A stretch of 64,000 nt of DNA from Rallus limicola (GCA_022605955.1 JAKCOZ010000012.1:23992015-24056014); one strand, 5' to 3'; counted from the stretch's first letter, positions 41,501 through 51,851 are shown. A program made the numbers and translations. The notes: a model not told the origin generated them from the letters alone.

Positions 41501-42142
41501 CCGCACCGCCGCTCGCCCGGCGGGGCCGCCGCGTTAGCGCTCGGGGTTCCCCGCTTCTGCTGTCGGCCAGGTTGAAGCTCAGCGTTAAGCCCTCAGACAG
41601 CGCGGAGCAGCAGCGCGGCGGCACAAGGCTGAGCGCTGCCACACACGGTCGCTTTTTAAAGGGGAAGGGAGGAACGGAGCCGGTGGCAGCGCTGCCCTCC
41701 CCGGCTTCCCACCTCGAACCCAAGTCACGGCAAGCAGTCCCGCCCGGGGCTCACGAATAACCCCCGCAGAGCACAAACCCACTCTCGGGGTGGGGGGGGG
41801 GGGAGGGGACACACGACGGGAGGAACCCGGCCGAGCGAAAGGCGCTCCCAGCCAAACTTTCTTCGCCGCCGAGTTCAACCGCGGCGAACGCCGAGCCGCA
41901 TCCGGGGAGGGGGAGAGAGGCGAGGAGCCGGAGGAGCGCAGGACCCTGCCCCGCCAGAAATAAAGGCAGCCCGCCCGCACCCACCCCGGTCCTTTCCACC
42001 TCCCCGCCGCGGTGCCGCGACCCCCCGGGTCCCGCCGCCCCACTCACATGCCCGGCCGCAGCTGCGCCGCGCCACTCGCCCGGGCGGCCAGCGCCCAGCA
42101 CAGGCTGAGGCAGAGGCACGCCGGTCCCGCTGCCGCGGCCAT
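26420..42142 (-). CDS. MEGF6: MEGF6, first four coding exons (5' part of gene; continues past left edge)
   Basis: Seen: four minus-strand segments, each bounded by AG acceptor and GT donor sites, join in one open frame of 147 complete codons (42142-42048, 28955-28821, 28185-28076, 26521-26420). Residues 1-22 form a signal peptide, with a hydrophobic core at about 8-20 and likely cleavage after Ala20-Arg21-Ala22. Residues 33-113 form an EMI domain with cysteines at 36, 50, 65, 71, 98, 99 and 111. Residues 116-145 form one EGF module with cysteines at 116, 121, 127, 134, 136 and 145. Known: MEGF6 is a large EMI plus multi-EGF protein that enters the secretory pathway; its molecular role is poorly defined. 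The stretch LVGRQQPCVQA, the ERR before YY, and the cysteine spacing CLHMLCAAGTC all align with human MEGF6 as I remember it. MEGF10/11 are alternatives, but their EMI sequences fit less well. The remaining exons lie left of base 1. The span given includes introns. Confidence 0.93.
26522..28075 (-). other. MEGF6 intron 3 (1554 bp)
   Basis: The intron is bounded by CA/GTAAG and ACTAG/TG. It contains one CR1 fragment at about 27676-27800. I see nothing else recognisable in it. Confidence 0.85.
27676..27800 (+). mobile_element. CR1 LINE 3' fragment, short
   Basis: Contains the CR1 3' blocks CAAGGCCAGGTTGGATGGGG and GTGTCCCTGCCCATGGCAGG, ending in CTGGGATTCATC. It lies in MEGF6 intron 3, antisense to the gene. 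Confidence 0.9.
28076..28185 (-). CDS. MEGF6: MEGF6 coding exon 3: second half of EMI domain
   Basis: This 110-base exon has acceptor CAAAG and donor CA/GTAAG. It completes Arg77 and encodes residues 78-113. It carries the EMI signature YYTVYKQVYRMERQTAYKCC followed by PGW, with the adjacent cysteines 98-99 and the closing Cys111. The CCPGW motif is the usual end of an EMI domain. It ends with the first base of the codon for Met114. Longer open frames on the plus strand across this exon are shadows of it. Confidence 0.93.
28186..28820 (-). other. MEGF6 intron 2 (635 bp)
   Basis: A short intron splitting the EMI domain, bounded by AG/GTAATA and CAAAG/G. No repeat or other element recognised. 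Confidence 0.88.
28821..28955 (-). CDS. MEGF6: MEGF6 coding exon 2: first half of EMI domain
   Basis: This 135-base exon has its acceptor in a pyrimidine tract ending TCAAG and its donor as AG/GTAATA. It encodes residues 33-76 plus the first two bases of codon 77 (split codons at both ends). EMI cysteines 36, 50, 65 and 71 are here, along with the motif LVGRQQPCVQAFSRAV and the tryptophan-containing segment KMWKQGC typical of EMI domains. The frame is open only in the phase that matches exons 1 and 3. Human MEGF6 has a closely similar segment at the same place. Confidence 0.93.
29150..29468 (+). mobile_element. CR1 LINE 3' fragment
   Basis: About 320 bases of CR1 3' sequence, starting near the GGATGGAGCCAGGCTCTTCTC block and running through GACAGGCTGCCCAGAGAGG and CTCTGGCAGGGGGTTAGACT to a CTGATTCTGTGATTTT end. 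It lies about 200 bases upstream of MEGF6 exon 2, in intron 1, antisense to the gene. Confidence 0.92.
33503..33583 (+). repeat. AT-rich imperfect tandem repeat
   Basis: Three to four imperfect copies of a unit like GCAATAAATAATTTTATATA, one of them expanded with extra TATA/ATTA steps. Confidence 0.85.
33661..33707 (-). repeat. Member 1 of an inverted near-identical 47-bp pair
   Basis: The reverse complement of this segment matches 40528-40574 at 46 of 47 positions; the one difference is at 33681. Weaker similarity continues for about 25-30 bases on the side corresponding to 40496-40527 and about 8 bases on the other side. Beyond that the two flanks differ. It matches none of the repeat families I know. 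Confidence 0.85.
40528..40574 (+). repeat. Member 2 of an inverted near-identical 47-bp pair
   Basis: 46 of 47 bases match the reverse complement of 33661-33707. In one frame both copies read NSNILIEL(R/H)FQKGMF, but the surrounding frames differ, so coding is unproven. The upstream flank keeps a related GTTTGTA-CACTG-TCCCA stretch, with a short insertion relative to the other copy. Confidence 0.85.
41099..41129 (+). repeat. Long G run at edge of CpG island
   Basis: Ten G, one A (41109), then twenty uninterrupted G (41110-41129). It can form G-quadruplexes on the plus strand, which is the non-template strand for a plus-strand transcript and the template for MEGF6. Run length is error-prone in sequencing and assembly. 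Confidence 0.95.
41792..41803 (+). repeat. Second G run inside CpG island
   Basis: Twelve consecutive G followed by AGGGG, about 245 bases from the MEGF6 exon 1 donor, inside intron 1. Confidence 0.9.
42048..42142 (-). CDS. MEGF6: MEGF6 coding exon 1: start codon and signal peptide
   Basis: The ATG at 42142-42140 (minus strand, context GCGATGG) opens a frame of 31 codons plus two bases, ending at a consensus GTGAGTG donor (42047-42041). The product is alanine-rich at first, then hydrophobic (ACLCLSLCWALAA), as in a signal peptide, and ends LRPGM across the splice. Human MEGF6 has a similar PGM motif just before the EMI domain, which supports both the start and the exon 1/2 junction. The last codon (Met32) is split AT/G. 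The exon lies inside the CpG island and the coding part is very GC-rich. The 5' UTR is probably short, about 50 bases if the TTTAAA box is used. Confidence 0.9.
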
Positions 42143-42222
42143 CGCCCCGCCGGGGGACGGCAGGCGGAGGGCAGCCGGAGCTCGGCGGCAGCACCCAGAG
42201 CCGCCGCCAGCCCTCCAAATGA

Positions 42223-42228
42223 TTTAAA
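42223..42228 (-). promoter_or_regulatory. TTTAAA, possible TATA-type core element of MEGF6
   Basis: TTTAAA is the only AT-rich hexamer in the immediate 5' region of exon 1, embedded in GC-rich sequence 81 bases upstream of the MEGF6 start codon. A TATA-type element there would place transcription start near 42195 and a 5' UTR of about 50 bases. The role is inferred; CpG-island promoters often work without a TATA box. Confidence 0.4.
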
Positions 42229-42261
42229 GCGGCGGCGAGGCGCGCCACTGGCTGGGCGGCC

Positions 42262-42298
42262 CCGGCCCGCCCCCCGCCCGCCCCCGGCCCCTCCCCGC
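42262..42298. promoter_or_regulatory. GC-box cluster upstream of MEGF6
   Basis: A run of overlapping CCGCCC/CCCGCC motifs lies directly upstream of the TTTAAA box relative to MEGF6. These are standard Sp1/KLF-type sites. Binding is inferred from motif and position only. Confidence 0.5.
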
Positions 42299-42480
42299 GC
42301 TGCTCGGGGCGCAGGGCCGCGCCGCTCGCTGCCGAGGGTGGGCTTTCCGCCGGGGAGCGGACACCCGCGGGGCTCTGCCCGCGTACTCACCGCCTCGCCT
42401 GTGGTGCCCCTCGGTTCCGCTCCTTTGCGGGGACTTTCCTCCCGGCCCGAATTCCCGTTGGGTACGGCGCAGAGAGGCGG

Positions 42481-43879
42481 GGATGAGGAGGGGTTTGTTT
42501 TCACTGAATAATAGATGAGGTTGCGCGCAGCCTCGTGTTTACGAGGGTTACCGGCTCCCGGAGGGGAGCTGACCGCTCCCTGCTCCCTCTCCCCTCCAGG
42601 ATGCCAAGCTGCGAGAGGCGTATCTCGGCGTCTCTTCTTCCCTCTGGCCCTCCTTTGTTCAGTGTGTGACATCCATTGCAATCACATCTGAGCACTTCAA
42701 AAAGGCAGCCGTGAAAATAGATGCATTCAGCCTCGGGAGGGAGGGGAAGGAGGGACACCACCACTATGCAGAGCTAGGGAAGCCGGAATGTAAAGCTGGG
42801 AACCAAGGAGTGGTTTCTTAGTTCCTGGAGTCATGCACTATCCTCTAGACCATTCTCTCCTCTTCGTGGTCTCTGCAGACCTTTAGTGCTGGCAGAAAGC
42901 AACTCTTCCACCGCTGCTGGGGAGAGGAGGGAGAGCAACTGACCTGGAAAGGGAACTGTGCACAGTAGCAAATGAAAAATGGTACTATGCTAATGCTTTT
43001 CATGCTCCAGTGCAGGACCCTGGGTCCATTACACGATGATTTTCCCATCTTCAGGAACCTGTGACTAACCCTCACTGGGCTGTGAATGAGCAGATGGGCC
43101 CTGTGCCAGGTGATGCTAAAGACAACTGCGATAGCCTTCCACTCCAGTGGAACAGGATTGGTCTTAATTGCTCCATACTAGCTCCTGCACAAATCTGTGC
43201 CAGCAAGAACCGTGTGTGTACACCAACACCCTCATGCTCAGGGCTTGGGCTCAGTTTTACAGACCATTAGTTTGTCTCCCTTTCAGTCCTGCAACAAGAA
43301 ACAGTGGCTTCTCCTTGACACACACTTTATGAGCACAGCTTTCTGTACAGCTTTTATTTTCCAAGAACTTCACTAAAGTTGATAAATATTTACCAATCAT
43401 AGCAAGAAAGCTGGTTTTACATGGCCTGTTGCTTTGAAGCTTGCATTGACACAGCCCCCTTGAGACTTTATCAGCTGTTTTCTTTTTCATGGTAAAGAAA
43501 ACGTATAGCCCTTGTTTGACCTTAGAGCAGATTAACCATACCCTGAAACTTCCATCTAACAGCTAAGCCTTTCCTGCATCTGGAGTAGTTTTAGCTCTGC
43601 AGGACCTTGTGTTGAGCTAGTCTCATTGCCTCCTGCAGAGCACATAGTTGTCTAATAACTTTTCTTCTTAAGCTCCTGAAAATCTTTCTTCATAAAATAA
43701 TTGACCACTGTTATGTCAAGGCTGAGTGTTAATTTTGTCCTGAGAGGTCATCCCAACCTGGATTGTTTTCAGGATCATAGAAAAATAGAAAAGGATCTTA
43801 TTGCTCAGCTGGTTTTTTTTCTCCAGGAGAGGTAAACTAGCCTTTCAAAAACATTTACACTTTTTCCACCCTAAGGAGC
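42481..43879. other. Proximal upstream flank of MEGF6, nothing recognised
   Basis: Sequence returns to average composition. No exon or clear repeat seen, apart from a doubtful CR1-end-like stretch at about 43738-43785. Confidence 0.6.
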
Positions 43880-44217
43880 TGTTGTGGTTCAGCCCCAAGC
43901 AGTGGCTGAGGACCACATGCTCACTCACTCCCAGAAGAGAAAGTAGAATAAAAACAGCCAATTGCACTCACACCCAATGATAACACAGAGCACCTTACCT
44001 TTAGAGAGCTGCACAACACAAAGCCTGACAAAATGCTCCAGCCACACTCAGACTGCCCTGGAGAAACCAGGACCACCCCCATCCCAACCCGCCCCTTTTA
44101 TGGGGGAGTGATGTCAGGTGTGAAAAGCCCAGGCTAACTCAGCTCACCTGGGCTAACTAGGCTCACCTGGGCTGGCTGCTTGGGGAGTCTGACTCTTGCC
44201 TGGCCAGAACCAGGACA
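43880..44217 (-). mobile_element. Solo LTR, avian ERVL-like
   Basis: Read on the minus strand the element starts TGTCCTGGTTCTGG and ends ACCACAACA, the terminal sequences of a common avian ERVL-type LTR as I remember it. On the plus strand it starts TGTTGTGGTTCAGCCCCA. The flanks GGAGC (43875-43879) and GGAAC (44218-44222) match at 4 of 5 bases, as expected for an aged 5-bp target duplication. No internal retroviral coding sequence is present, so it is a solo LTR formed by recombination. A TATA-like CATAAAAG (minus strand) lies near its middle. At about 338 bp it is shorter than the family's fuller copies. An imperfect ~20-bp direct repeat (GCTCACCTGGGCT) lies at 44140-44175. Confidence 0.75.
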
Positions 44218-47200
44218 GGAACTCGAGCAGTAACTGTTCAACATGAGCTTTCAAGCCTGTCATCGTTACAAAATTATGCACAACGTGGATTGCACCCAGT
44301 TATTAAGAATAACAGAGCAGCAATGTGTAAATTGGGAGGTACTGATGTGCAGAGTATGTCACCCAGTGGAGGCCACGTGAGGCCTTTGCCTGGGGACCAC
44401 CCAGCAAACCACAGCTGCAGCTGAGCTCTGAAGACAGAGCAGTGTAAAATCTCCTTGCAGTCTGTGCACTGTGGCACTGACGTTCTGAACTGGAACGTAA
44501 ACATGGTCCGTGCCACGTGCACTTCTTACAAATATTATCTGATGGTTTATCCTCAGCTGTGTTTTAATTGAGAATATCCTGGAAAGCTCTTGGTTTTAAT
44601 GGGACCATTCACACGAGTAAAGGGTTGCAGGGAACCAGCATCTGTGAAAGCCACTTCAAAAGCCTACTGGGATAATTGATCCAACTGTGCTCAAGGCAGG
44701 TAAATCTTCAGACCTGACACAGATAATACAGAGGTAAAACCAGAGCCATTTATTCTAGTTCTTACAGTGGTAACAGTGGGCTACATCAGGAAGAAAGGGT
44801 ACTGGATCCAGCATTAGTGACTCCTTTATGTTCCAAATCCCTGCCATGACCAACCAGGCACATGCCTACTGTCACAAAATTCATTTGCTCTACAACTGTA
44901 CATCTTTGATCTTGATACCTACAAACCACATCACAGCCACCACCAAGCCAAGCACTGAACGTGTTGACAAAAGAGTTCCCTTCCTGATCGGTGAAAGGAG
45001 TAAATTAAATTGTGTCTTGCTTTGCTAAACCAGCTTTTTGAACTGAGCAGCTAAAGTACCGATTCCCCTTGGTGGCTTTGTGAGGGTGAGCTATCATCTA
45101 ATCCAATTGTATAGAATACAAATGGGCAGCAAAAAAGCCAGCTCATGCCTTCCATGTAGCACTGAAGGACTTTCTATGGGATGGAAAATACACAATGTTA
45201 ATTATTCCCCTCTCTTGTTGATTAGAAAGTCGTTCTGACAGATTCCAGTGCAATCCAATTGTTTACAAAACTGTCAAGTCCATGAACACCAAAGTTCTCT
45301 CTCATGGAGTCCCATCTCCACCTTAAAGCATATTTCCCTCCCCATTAACAGTTTAATTTCCATTTATGATTTTATCCTCCTACAAAGATGTCATGGAAGT
45401 TGCTGTGTACCCCCAAGCACACGTGAGCGTGCCCACAACTTTGAGTCAGTAAGACGCCCCCCTCTTCTATTTTCATTTTCCTAATCCTCAATATCTCCAT
45501 TTCCAGCCTTTTTAAATCGTAGCTAGTTACAGGATTTAACATTCCCTTCTGATAGAAAGACATTTTCGTGCAGAGATTGTAATTAGGAAGGCTGTGCTGT
45601 GTTCTGTTATTAGCAGGAATTGTGATTTTTGGAGTGGTGGGTTAATTGCTAATAACCATATGTAATGCTTCTCTCAAGATGTTTCCCATTACAGTAATTA
45701 ACTTAGCAGCTGGGGTAAAAGACATTTACCATTTGTCTTCACAGTATCCCTGATTTAGGATTGTTCCAAAAACCTATTTGGACTTTGTTTGTTCAATTCC
45801 CAGGTGTGAGATGAAAAAGAGGGGATGCTGAGAAAGGGAGATTTGGAAAGATGTTGTGGGGATAGTACCTGTTTTCAGATGTGAACTGTCTACCAGTGAA
45901 TCCCCAGGAATTCTGAATTCTTCTTTGCTAGTCTTAGCCTTTGACCATTGTTTTCATCAGCACCAACTGGATGGAGACTGTGGCAGACCAGCTTGAATCA
46001 GAGAACAGCTTAAAAAATGTATTGATTCCTCTGTTGCTCAAATTAATCTGATCAGTCTTTAACCTTCTTGAGGACTTATTAATTGAAGAGTAGAATTATT
46101 TTTTTTATTGCCTTCTCATGTCCTTAACCTCAAAATCCTCAAAATCTATTTTCTTCTAATTCGTGTTTGATAGTCAGCTATGCAGATATATACATTTTTA
46201 GGTAATTACTTCCTTTCTGTGTTGTCTCACTGGAGTTCCTTCCTCCACAATAAGCAGTAAGAGCTATACTAGAATTGCAGTAATATTTTTAAGTATATGG
46301 CTAATGTGAAACTTAAGAAGAAAATTAAGTTGGTCCACAAGGCCAGACCATGTGACAGAGCAACAGCAGTTGTGTCAATTTAATTCATCAACAGCATGTA
46401 CTGAAAGGATTAATTTTGCTTACAAGATAATTTTAAAGACTTTTAGGACCACGGCAGTAGATTTATCCCTTTTTAAAGTTCGTACTGGCCAAACAGAGTA
46501 AATTCTGTGTGTATCAAAGGAGGTTTGTTAATACCCTTGAAGATGCAAAGCAGCACACCGAGGCCGTTGGAAGCTTTCTCTGTTGAAATGAACTGGCCTT
46601 GCTCTGTTGCAATGAATGGGGGAAATGCAAATTTACAGCAACTAAGGATCTAGCCCGTGCTGTTAATCATAATTATGGACCTACTTCAGGAGGCACATTT
46701 TCTAGAGCAGTTGGGTGAGACAAGAAAATTAAATTCGAATTATTTTCTTCCACAGGAAGTAAAAGCAGTATATAAATAAATACTTGGTGCTGCACTGGAT
46801 CTTTAAAACAGATAATAGCTTTCTGGCACTGCATCATTCCCTGATATTTTTTTCCTCCAGCACATAATAGTAAGTTTCTGATAATAGTGCTCACAGACAG
46901 CTTTGATTATAACCACTTGTCAGGGAACGGATAACTAGGAAAATAACACCATATTCAACTGTAAAAAATGCTGCCTGAAATACATTAATACAGTGATAAT
47001 TTCTGCTAATAGAAGCCTCCGAACCCCATCCATTAGCTCTGAATTGAAATTCCTGCTTCATTTCTCTCTTTCTGAGCATTTGTGCCCTCTGACCCCTCTC
47101 CCATTACTTGGTAGCAACACAGCCATCCGCAGATATTAGCTGCCACAAAGGGCCAAACCCCTGCGCGAGGCCTAGCGACAAACGCGCTGCGGGTTTGAAC

Positions 47201-47278
47201 AAACCAGGCTGGCAGCAGGGACCAGGACTGGGACCCTCACGGTGACTCTGCTTCACGAGTGCCAGCACAAGCTGGGAT

Positions 47279-47301
47279 GAATAAATAAATAAAATAAATA
47301 A
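47279..47301 (+). repeat. Short (AAAT)n tract
   Basis: ATAAATAAATAAAATAAATA-type run, five to six units with one extra A. Confidence 0.85.
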
Positions 47302-49349
47302 ACTGGGTCTGAACAATTTGACCCCATAGCAGTCTCTAAAAGGGAGGAAAATGTTCAACTAAAGGATTTAGTTTTGACAGAAGAAATAGAAGTCCATTGA
47401 TATTCCAGTCAGGAGTATATTTCTGTAGGGAGCTATTACGTCTGATTGAGAAAATAAAATGTTACCCACATTCACAATTACTTATATAAAGGCCGCTGAT
47501 CTCATTTCTTAGCTTTTCTCTTTAGCATTAGTTAACCAAAACCCTAGCAAGAACACGCTATTGACAATATAATCCTAAAGTAAGTTTTATGTTGGCAGGC
47601 AATAACAACTGGGAGTACTTTCATCTATTTCTGGATTTGGGATAATGACACTCCAATGACTGGCTAATCTAGTGTACTTATGTACATTCAAATTAAAACC
47701 ACACGTTTTGGGGGGGGGAGACAGGACTTGCATCTTTCCTGACCTACACAGGTCAAATAAACTTAATGGAGGCTGAGTATTCCAGCCTCATCTCAATAAA
47801 AAGGAAAAGAGTTAGGGTTTAGAAACTTCAGAGCAATCCTCTGTTTTGCAGAGTGGTGCCAATATTACAAAATATTTTCTAGGAGGAAATATTTTTTATT
47901 ATTTTTTAACAATTCTCTCCTCAGTGATCTTCTTTAGGCCATGCTGTTACCCACCTGAAAAGCCTGCAAACAGCTGAACAAGCAACTCGTTCAAAAGCTC
48001 AGCAGAGTACCTGCATGCTTCTGTGTTCAGAGAAATCAAATTTGGGGTATTCATGCTCAGAGTGTTTAAAGGCTCATCAAATCAGGAAATACACAGACTT
48101 GGCCAACCAACCACAGATAGACAACACAATCTGATAAATGGTCTCCAAATATTCTTGATCTATCCAGAAGGTGGGAAATTTCAGAGTTACACTCTAAGAA
48201 AATTGAAAGAAATAACCCACAAAAAAGATAAATATGTGATAAATAGGTCTATTCACCTAATGAATTTTTTAGTTGGATTGTAACGAAGTTCAGTGAGTGT
48301 CAGGGCTGGGGCAAAGGGATAAACTCAGTCACACAAAGCAGGCAATGACAACACACCAGCAACTGCTGCATGTAAAGCTAAAGTCTTCACCAGCACTAAT
48401 ACTTCACATGTTCTTATTTATCCTCTGGGGAGGGGGGTGCAGCACCCTTCAAATTTGGTTTCTAGCTGTTAAAGCCCGTGACTCTCATCTGCATCACCAA
48501 AAATGCAGTTGAGAAACATATCAAAGAAAAAAGTGCTCACAAGTTGAATTCTCCTCAGGGTTTCCTGGTCCCTTTGGAACTGCTCATTTATTTCAGATGT
48601 GAGCTGCTTGGAGAGCCTGCATTTCCTCCTTTGTCTAATACCCTGCTAAGCACATCACTGGTACTTAAAATACTAAAATTCAAAGGAATAAATGCTTTGT
48701 TTGTTTGCTTCCAATTAGAGGCTAATGAAATCCCAGGAATACACTTGCAGGTAATTTGTCACAGAAGAACCGAAACTCAATAGCGTGTTTCTCTGTATAA
48801 CTTCCCTCTCTGTCTGTTCTGCTGACACAAGTAGACCACACTTCATTCTCAGAAAGACATTAGAGCATTACTTTACTGCTTTTTCCTCTAAATTACCTGC
48901 CTGGCTACTGTCACCATTGATCTCTAAAGTCCTTGACTGAGTAATCAGTCAGACAGCTAATTAATGTAGTGGCTTGGAGGGAAAGAGGGAGGGAAGGATG
49001 AAATGAGAGAGGAGAGTTTTTCCCTTATTCTTCATGTTTTTATTGCCTTTGAAAGGTGCTTTATCCATAACATAAAGGAGCATTTGTCTGTGCTTTTTTC
49101 TTCCGAGAGACAGTTCACCTACTATAAATCTATTTCCCAATGATTAAGAGAAACCAGGAGAATTTCATGGGAATGATGAAACAGAAATCTAAGCAAAAAA
49201 TAATCCAGGCTTCTGTATTTATTTCCCCCCTATTAACACTTACGGATCAGAGTATGCATTTGGAATTAGTAGAAAATGCAACAACTGACCCACATTTTCA
49301 GATGTTTTTAGAACTAAACCAGATGTTTTAAAATAGAGAAGGGTTTTCT

Positions 49350-49432
49350 CCTTCCTTCCTTCCTTCCTTCCTTCCTTCCTTCCTTCCTTCCTTCCTTCCT
49401 TCCTTCCTTCCTTGCTTCCTTCCTTCCTTCCT
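49350..49432 (+). repeat. (TTCC)n microsatellite
   Basis: About 20 units of CTTC/TTCC with one interruption (G at 49414). The strand asymmetry (all pyrimidine on the plus strand) gives long repetitive frames of KEGR type on the minus strand, which are artefacts. Confidence 0.97.
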
Positions 49433-50044
49433 CCTGGGTCCCCTCTCCATAGACGCGAGTAACTCATGTGATCTACAAACCCCCAATTTTACCATTCTTA
49501 ACCAAAATGGGTCAACCTCATTTGCCCAGATGTATTGTTTAAACACCACTACACAGCTAGAATTTAGTCTGATACCAAAGACATGAGGAAACGGAATGCC
49601 TCATGCTGAAATGTATATTGCAAAAGTACTTATCAGGGTCCACAATTAGAAAAATAAATCATATAGGTATCTTTCCCCCTTATGGTGCTGAAGCATGATG
49701 CTCCAGATCCTTCCCTAACTCCTAAACTTTTAGCAGACTTTCTTTTCCAATCTCAAGTCTAGAAGATGATGCCTGCATGCTGCAGGAGAGGATATCTGCA
49801 AGATTTCTGCCACACTTCCCTATCAAATGTTAGTAACTAAGTTCTCTTAAAAGAAGAAATATGCTATGAAGAAAGTTAGGAGTGGACAGATCCTGCTTTT
49901 GTAAACAGGGATATTTGAGAAGCATAGAGAATGCTCATCTTTGTAATAACTATTATACATGAAAAGGTATTTAATTTCCTTTATTCTCAAGGAATCATAC
50001 ATAACCTGGAACAGCTATAGAGATAACCTCATACTGACATGCAC

Positions 50045-50070
50045 TATATATATATATATATATATATATA
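50045..50070 (+). repeat. (TA)13 microsatellite
   Basis: Thirteen uninterrupted TA units. Confidence 0.97.
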
Positions 50071-51851
50071 GGTATTTACATATTACCAGGCAGGGCTTAA
50101 ACACTCTTGTCTACAGGGAGCTGATGAACTGAAAATGGTTTAATAAGCTTTCTTTTTAAATTCTTAAGGGAGACAGATATTAGCATCAGCAGTATTTGTT
50201 GCTAAATGCAAATAAAATCATTCTGAGCATGGGAATTGCGCTGACCACGCTTCATGAAACAGCAAGCACAGGACTGCAGCAAGAAAGTGGCAATTAAATA
50301 TTTCACACATGCCTGCATGTCTGTTTATCTACAGCTTAACGGGTTGTACTGTGATCATACCCCACAGCACCAAAATGGGGTTGGAATGGAATCCCCCAAC
50401 TAATAATTCAGTGCCTGTTGTTATCTTGTGGAGAAACCCACATGGCTACAAAGACGTACAGGAAAAGTGTCTGAGAAGAATATGTAACAGTCATAAAAGC
50501 AGCCTTCACTCCAACAAAACCAGCATTGAATGGACTAAGTACTGCAAATCAAGCATGTTTTATTAATTCTAGAATCAAGACAATAATAAATTAAGCACCT
50601 AGGTATATGGAGGGAAAAGGCGTTGTCAGCAGTCACAGGCTTTTTAGACTGACCTCAAAATTTGTCTAAAAATAAAATAAATCTTTCTGAAGGTTACTAT
50701 AAAGATTAATGGAAATGGTATAAAATCCTAAAAAGTTTATAAAGCTAAAGCACACCAAACTAACTCAACATTCTTCTTTTCTTATTGACTTCTTAGATGC
50801 AAACTCTAATCTATACAGACTTCAGGGAAGCATTTATTATATGAGGCAAAAACCTCAAGCAGCTTACTGCATAAACAAGAAGAGCTAAGGAGGATATAAT
50901 GGTGAGATGTGTTCAAAAGGGGATTGTTTAGTGGGAAGCTCATTAATGAATCTCTCAAGGATGAGTCTTGGGGAAAAAAATGGTATTGTGTCCATACATG
51001 GCACAAACAATGGGCATAACCTCATGAGGTTTGCTGGTGAAAAGGTGAGAGGTGTTGAAGGGATGAGAATATCACCCTGGGAAAAAAACAAGATGACTTT
51101 GGGGCTGAAGTTAAGACATGGGTGAAATCTAAAACCACAAGAAGCTAGATGATACACATGGGGAGTAATAATAGCAGCAATCTTTAATGTATTTGCCACG
51201 ACACACAAGGAGAAGAAAGAGTCACTCACACGATTCTGTAAGGCAGTGATGTGATAAGGCAGCAAAAAATAAATAACATTAGGATGCTCCTAGAATATCG
51301 CCCTACTTTAAGAATAGAGATGTGCTGCTCCCACGAGGAGGCTTTCTGAGATATCACATGCTATTTTGATTATTCAGGAGTATGAAGAAGCAGCTTCAAC
51401 AGGATGCAGGTATGGAACAGGCTTATTAGGATGAACTGCAGAACAGGCAGCCAGGAAACTAGAAAGAATTTGATCTGTTTAGACGAGCTAAATTAAGGCT
51501 TGTTTAAACTAGCAGAGTGAAGGTTGGGGCAGCAGGAGGGAGATTGTTATGTGACTGCTCTCTTAAAGCACATGATGAAAAGGGGGGTGGGATAGGATAA
51601 ATATCAGGGACACGCAAGAATGTTGGCAAAGCTAAAAGACAATGCTGACATAAGAACAAGCCAGTCCAAACTAGCCATGCACATGTGTTTAAGCAGGAAA
51701 TTAGGAAGGAGTCTGTAAGTGTTTAACGAGTCAGTGTCTGGACTAACTCCCTGATACAAGCATTAGGACAAAATAAATAAAAACTAGCTACATGGTGGAA
51801 ATTTGCAAGTACATTAAAGGAATTCTAAAATATGGGTTTATGTGATAACAG

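Larger units (their letters stand above)
28956..42047 (-). other. MEGF6 intron 1 (13092 bp)
   Basis: The intron runs from the GTGAGTG donor of exon 1 to the TCAAG acceptor of exon 2. It contains a plus-strand CR1 fragment (about 29150-29468), an AT-rich tandem repeat (33503-33583), two near-identical inverted 47-bp segments (33661-33707 and 40528-40574), a long G run (41099-41129) and the CpG island. Other open frames here have no recognisable domain. Confidence 0.85.
41160..42480. promoter_or_regulatory. CpG island covering MEGF6 promoter, exon 1 and start of intron 1
   Basis: GC content and CpG density rise abruptly at about 41160 and fall again at about 42480, in contrast to the AT-rich flanks. 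The island contains MEGF6 exon 1, the TTTAAA box, and clusters of GC boxes on both sides of the start site. Several long open frames on both strands here (up to 268 codons) result from the scarcity of stop codons in GC-rich DNA and show no recognisable protein features. Islands of this kind often drive transcription in both directions, so a divergent plus-strand transcript is possible but not shown. Confidence 0.9.

Noticed and set aside
1..42047. Search for a miR-551a-like hairpin, which in human lies within MEGF6
   Set aside because: I did not see the mature sequence on either strand by eye; it may lie in an intron left of this window.
41235..42681. Several long open frames on both strands in the CpG island (up to 268 codons)
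   Set aside because: They reflect the lack of stop codons in GC-rich DNA. They are R/G/P/A-rich, overlap each other on both strands, and conflict with the well-supported MEGF6 exon 1.
43738..43785. Possible plus-strand CR1 3' end (AGGTCATCCCAACCTGGATT followed by GATCATAGAAAAATAG)
   Set aside because: Too short and diverged to call. If real it would be an exception to the upstream CR1 orientation pattern.
49240..49549. Minus-strand frames with long KEGR repeats
   Set aside because: They are translations of the (TTCC)n microsatellite.
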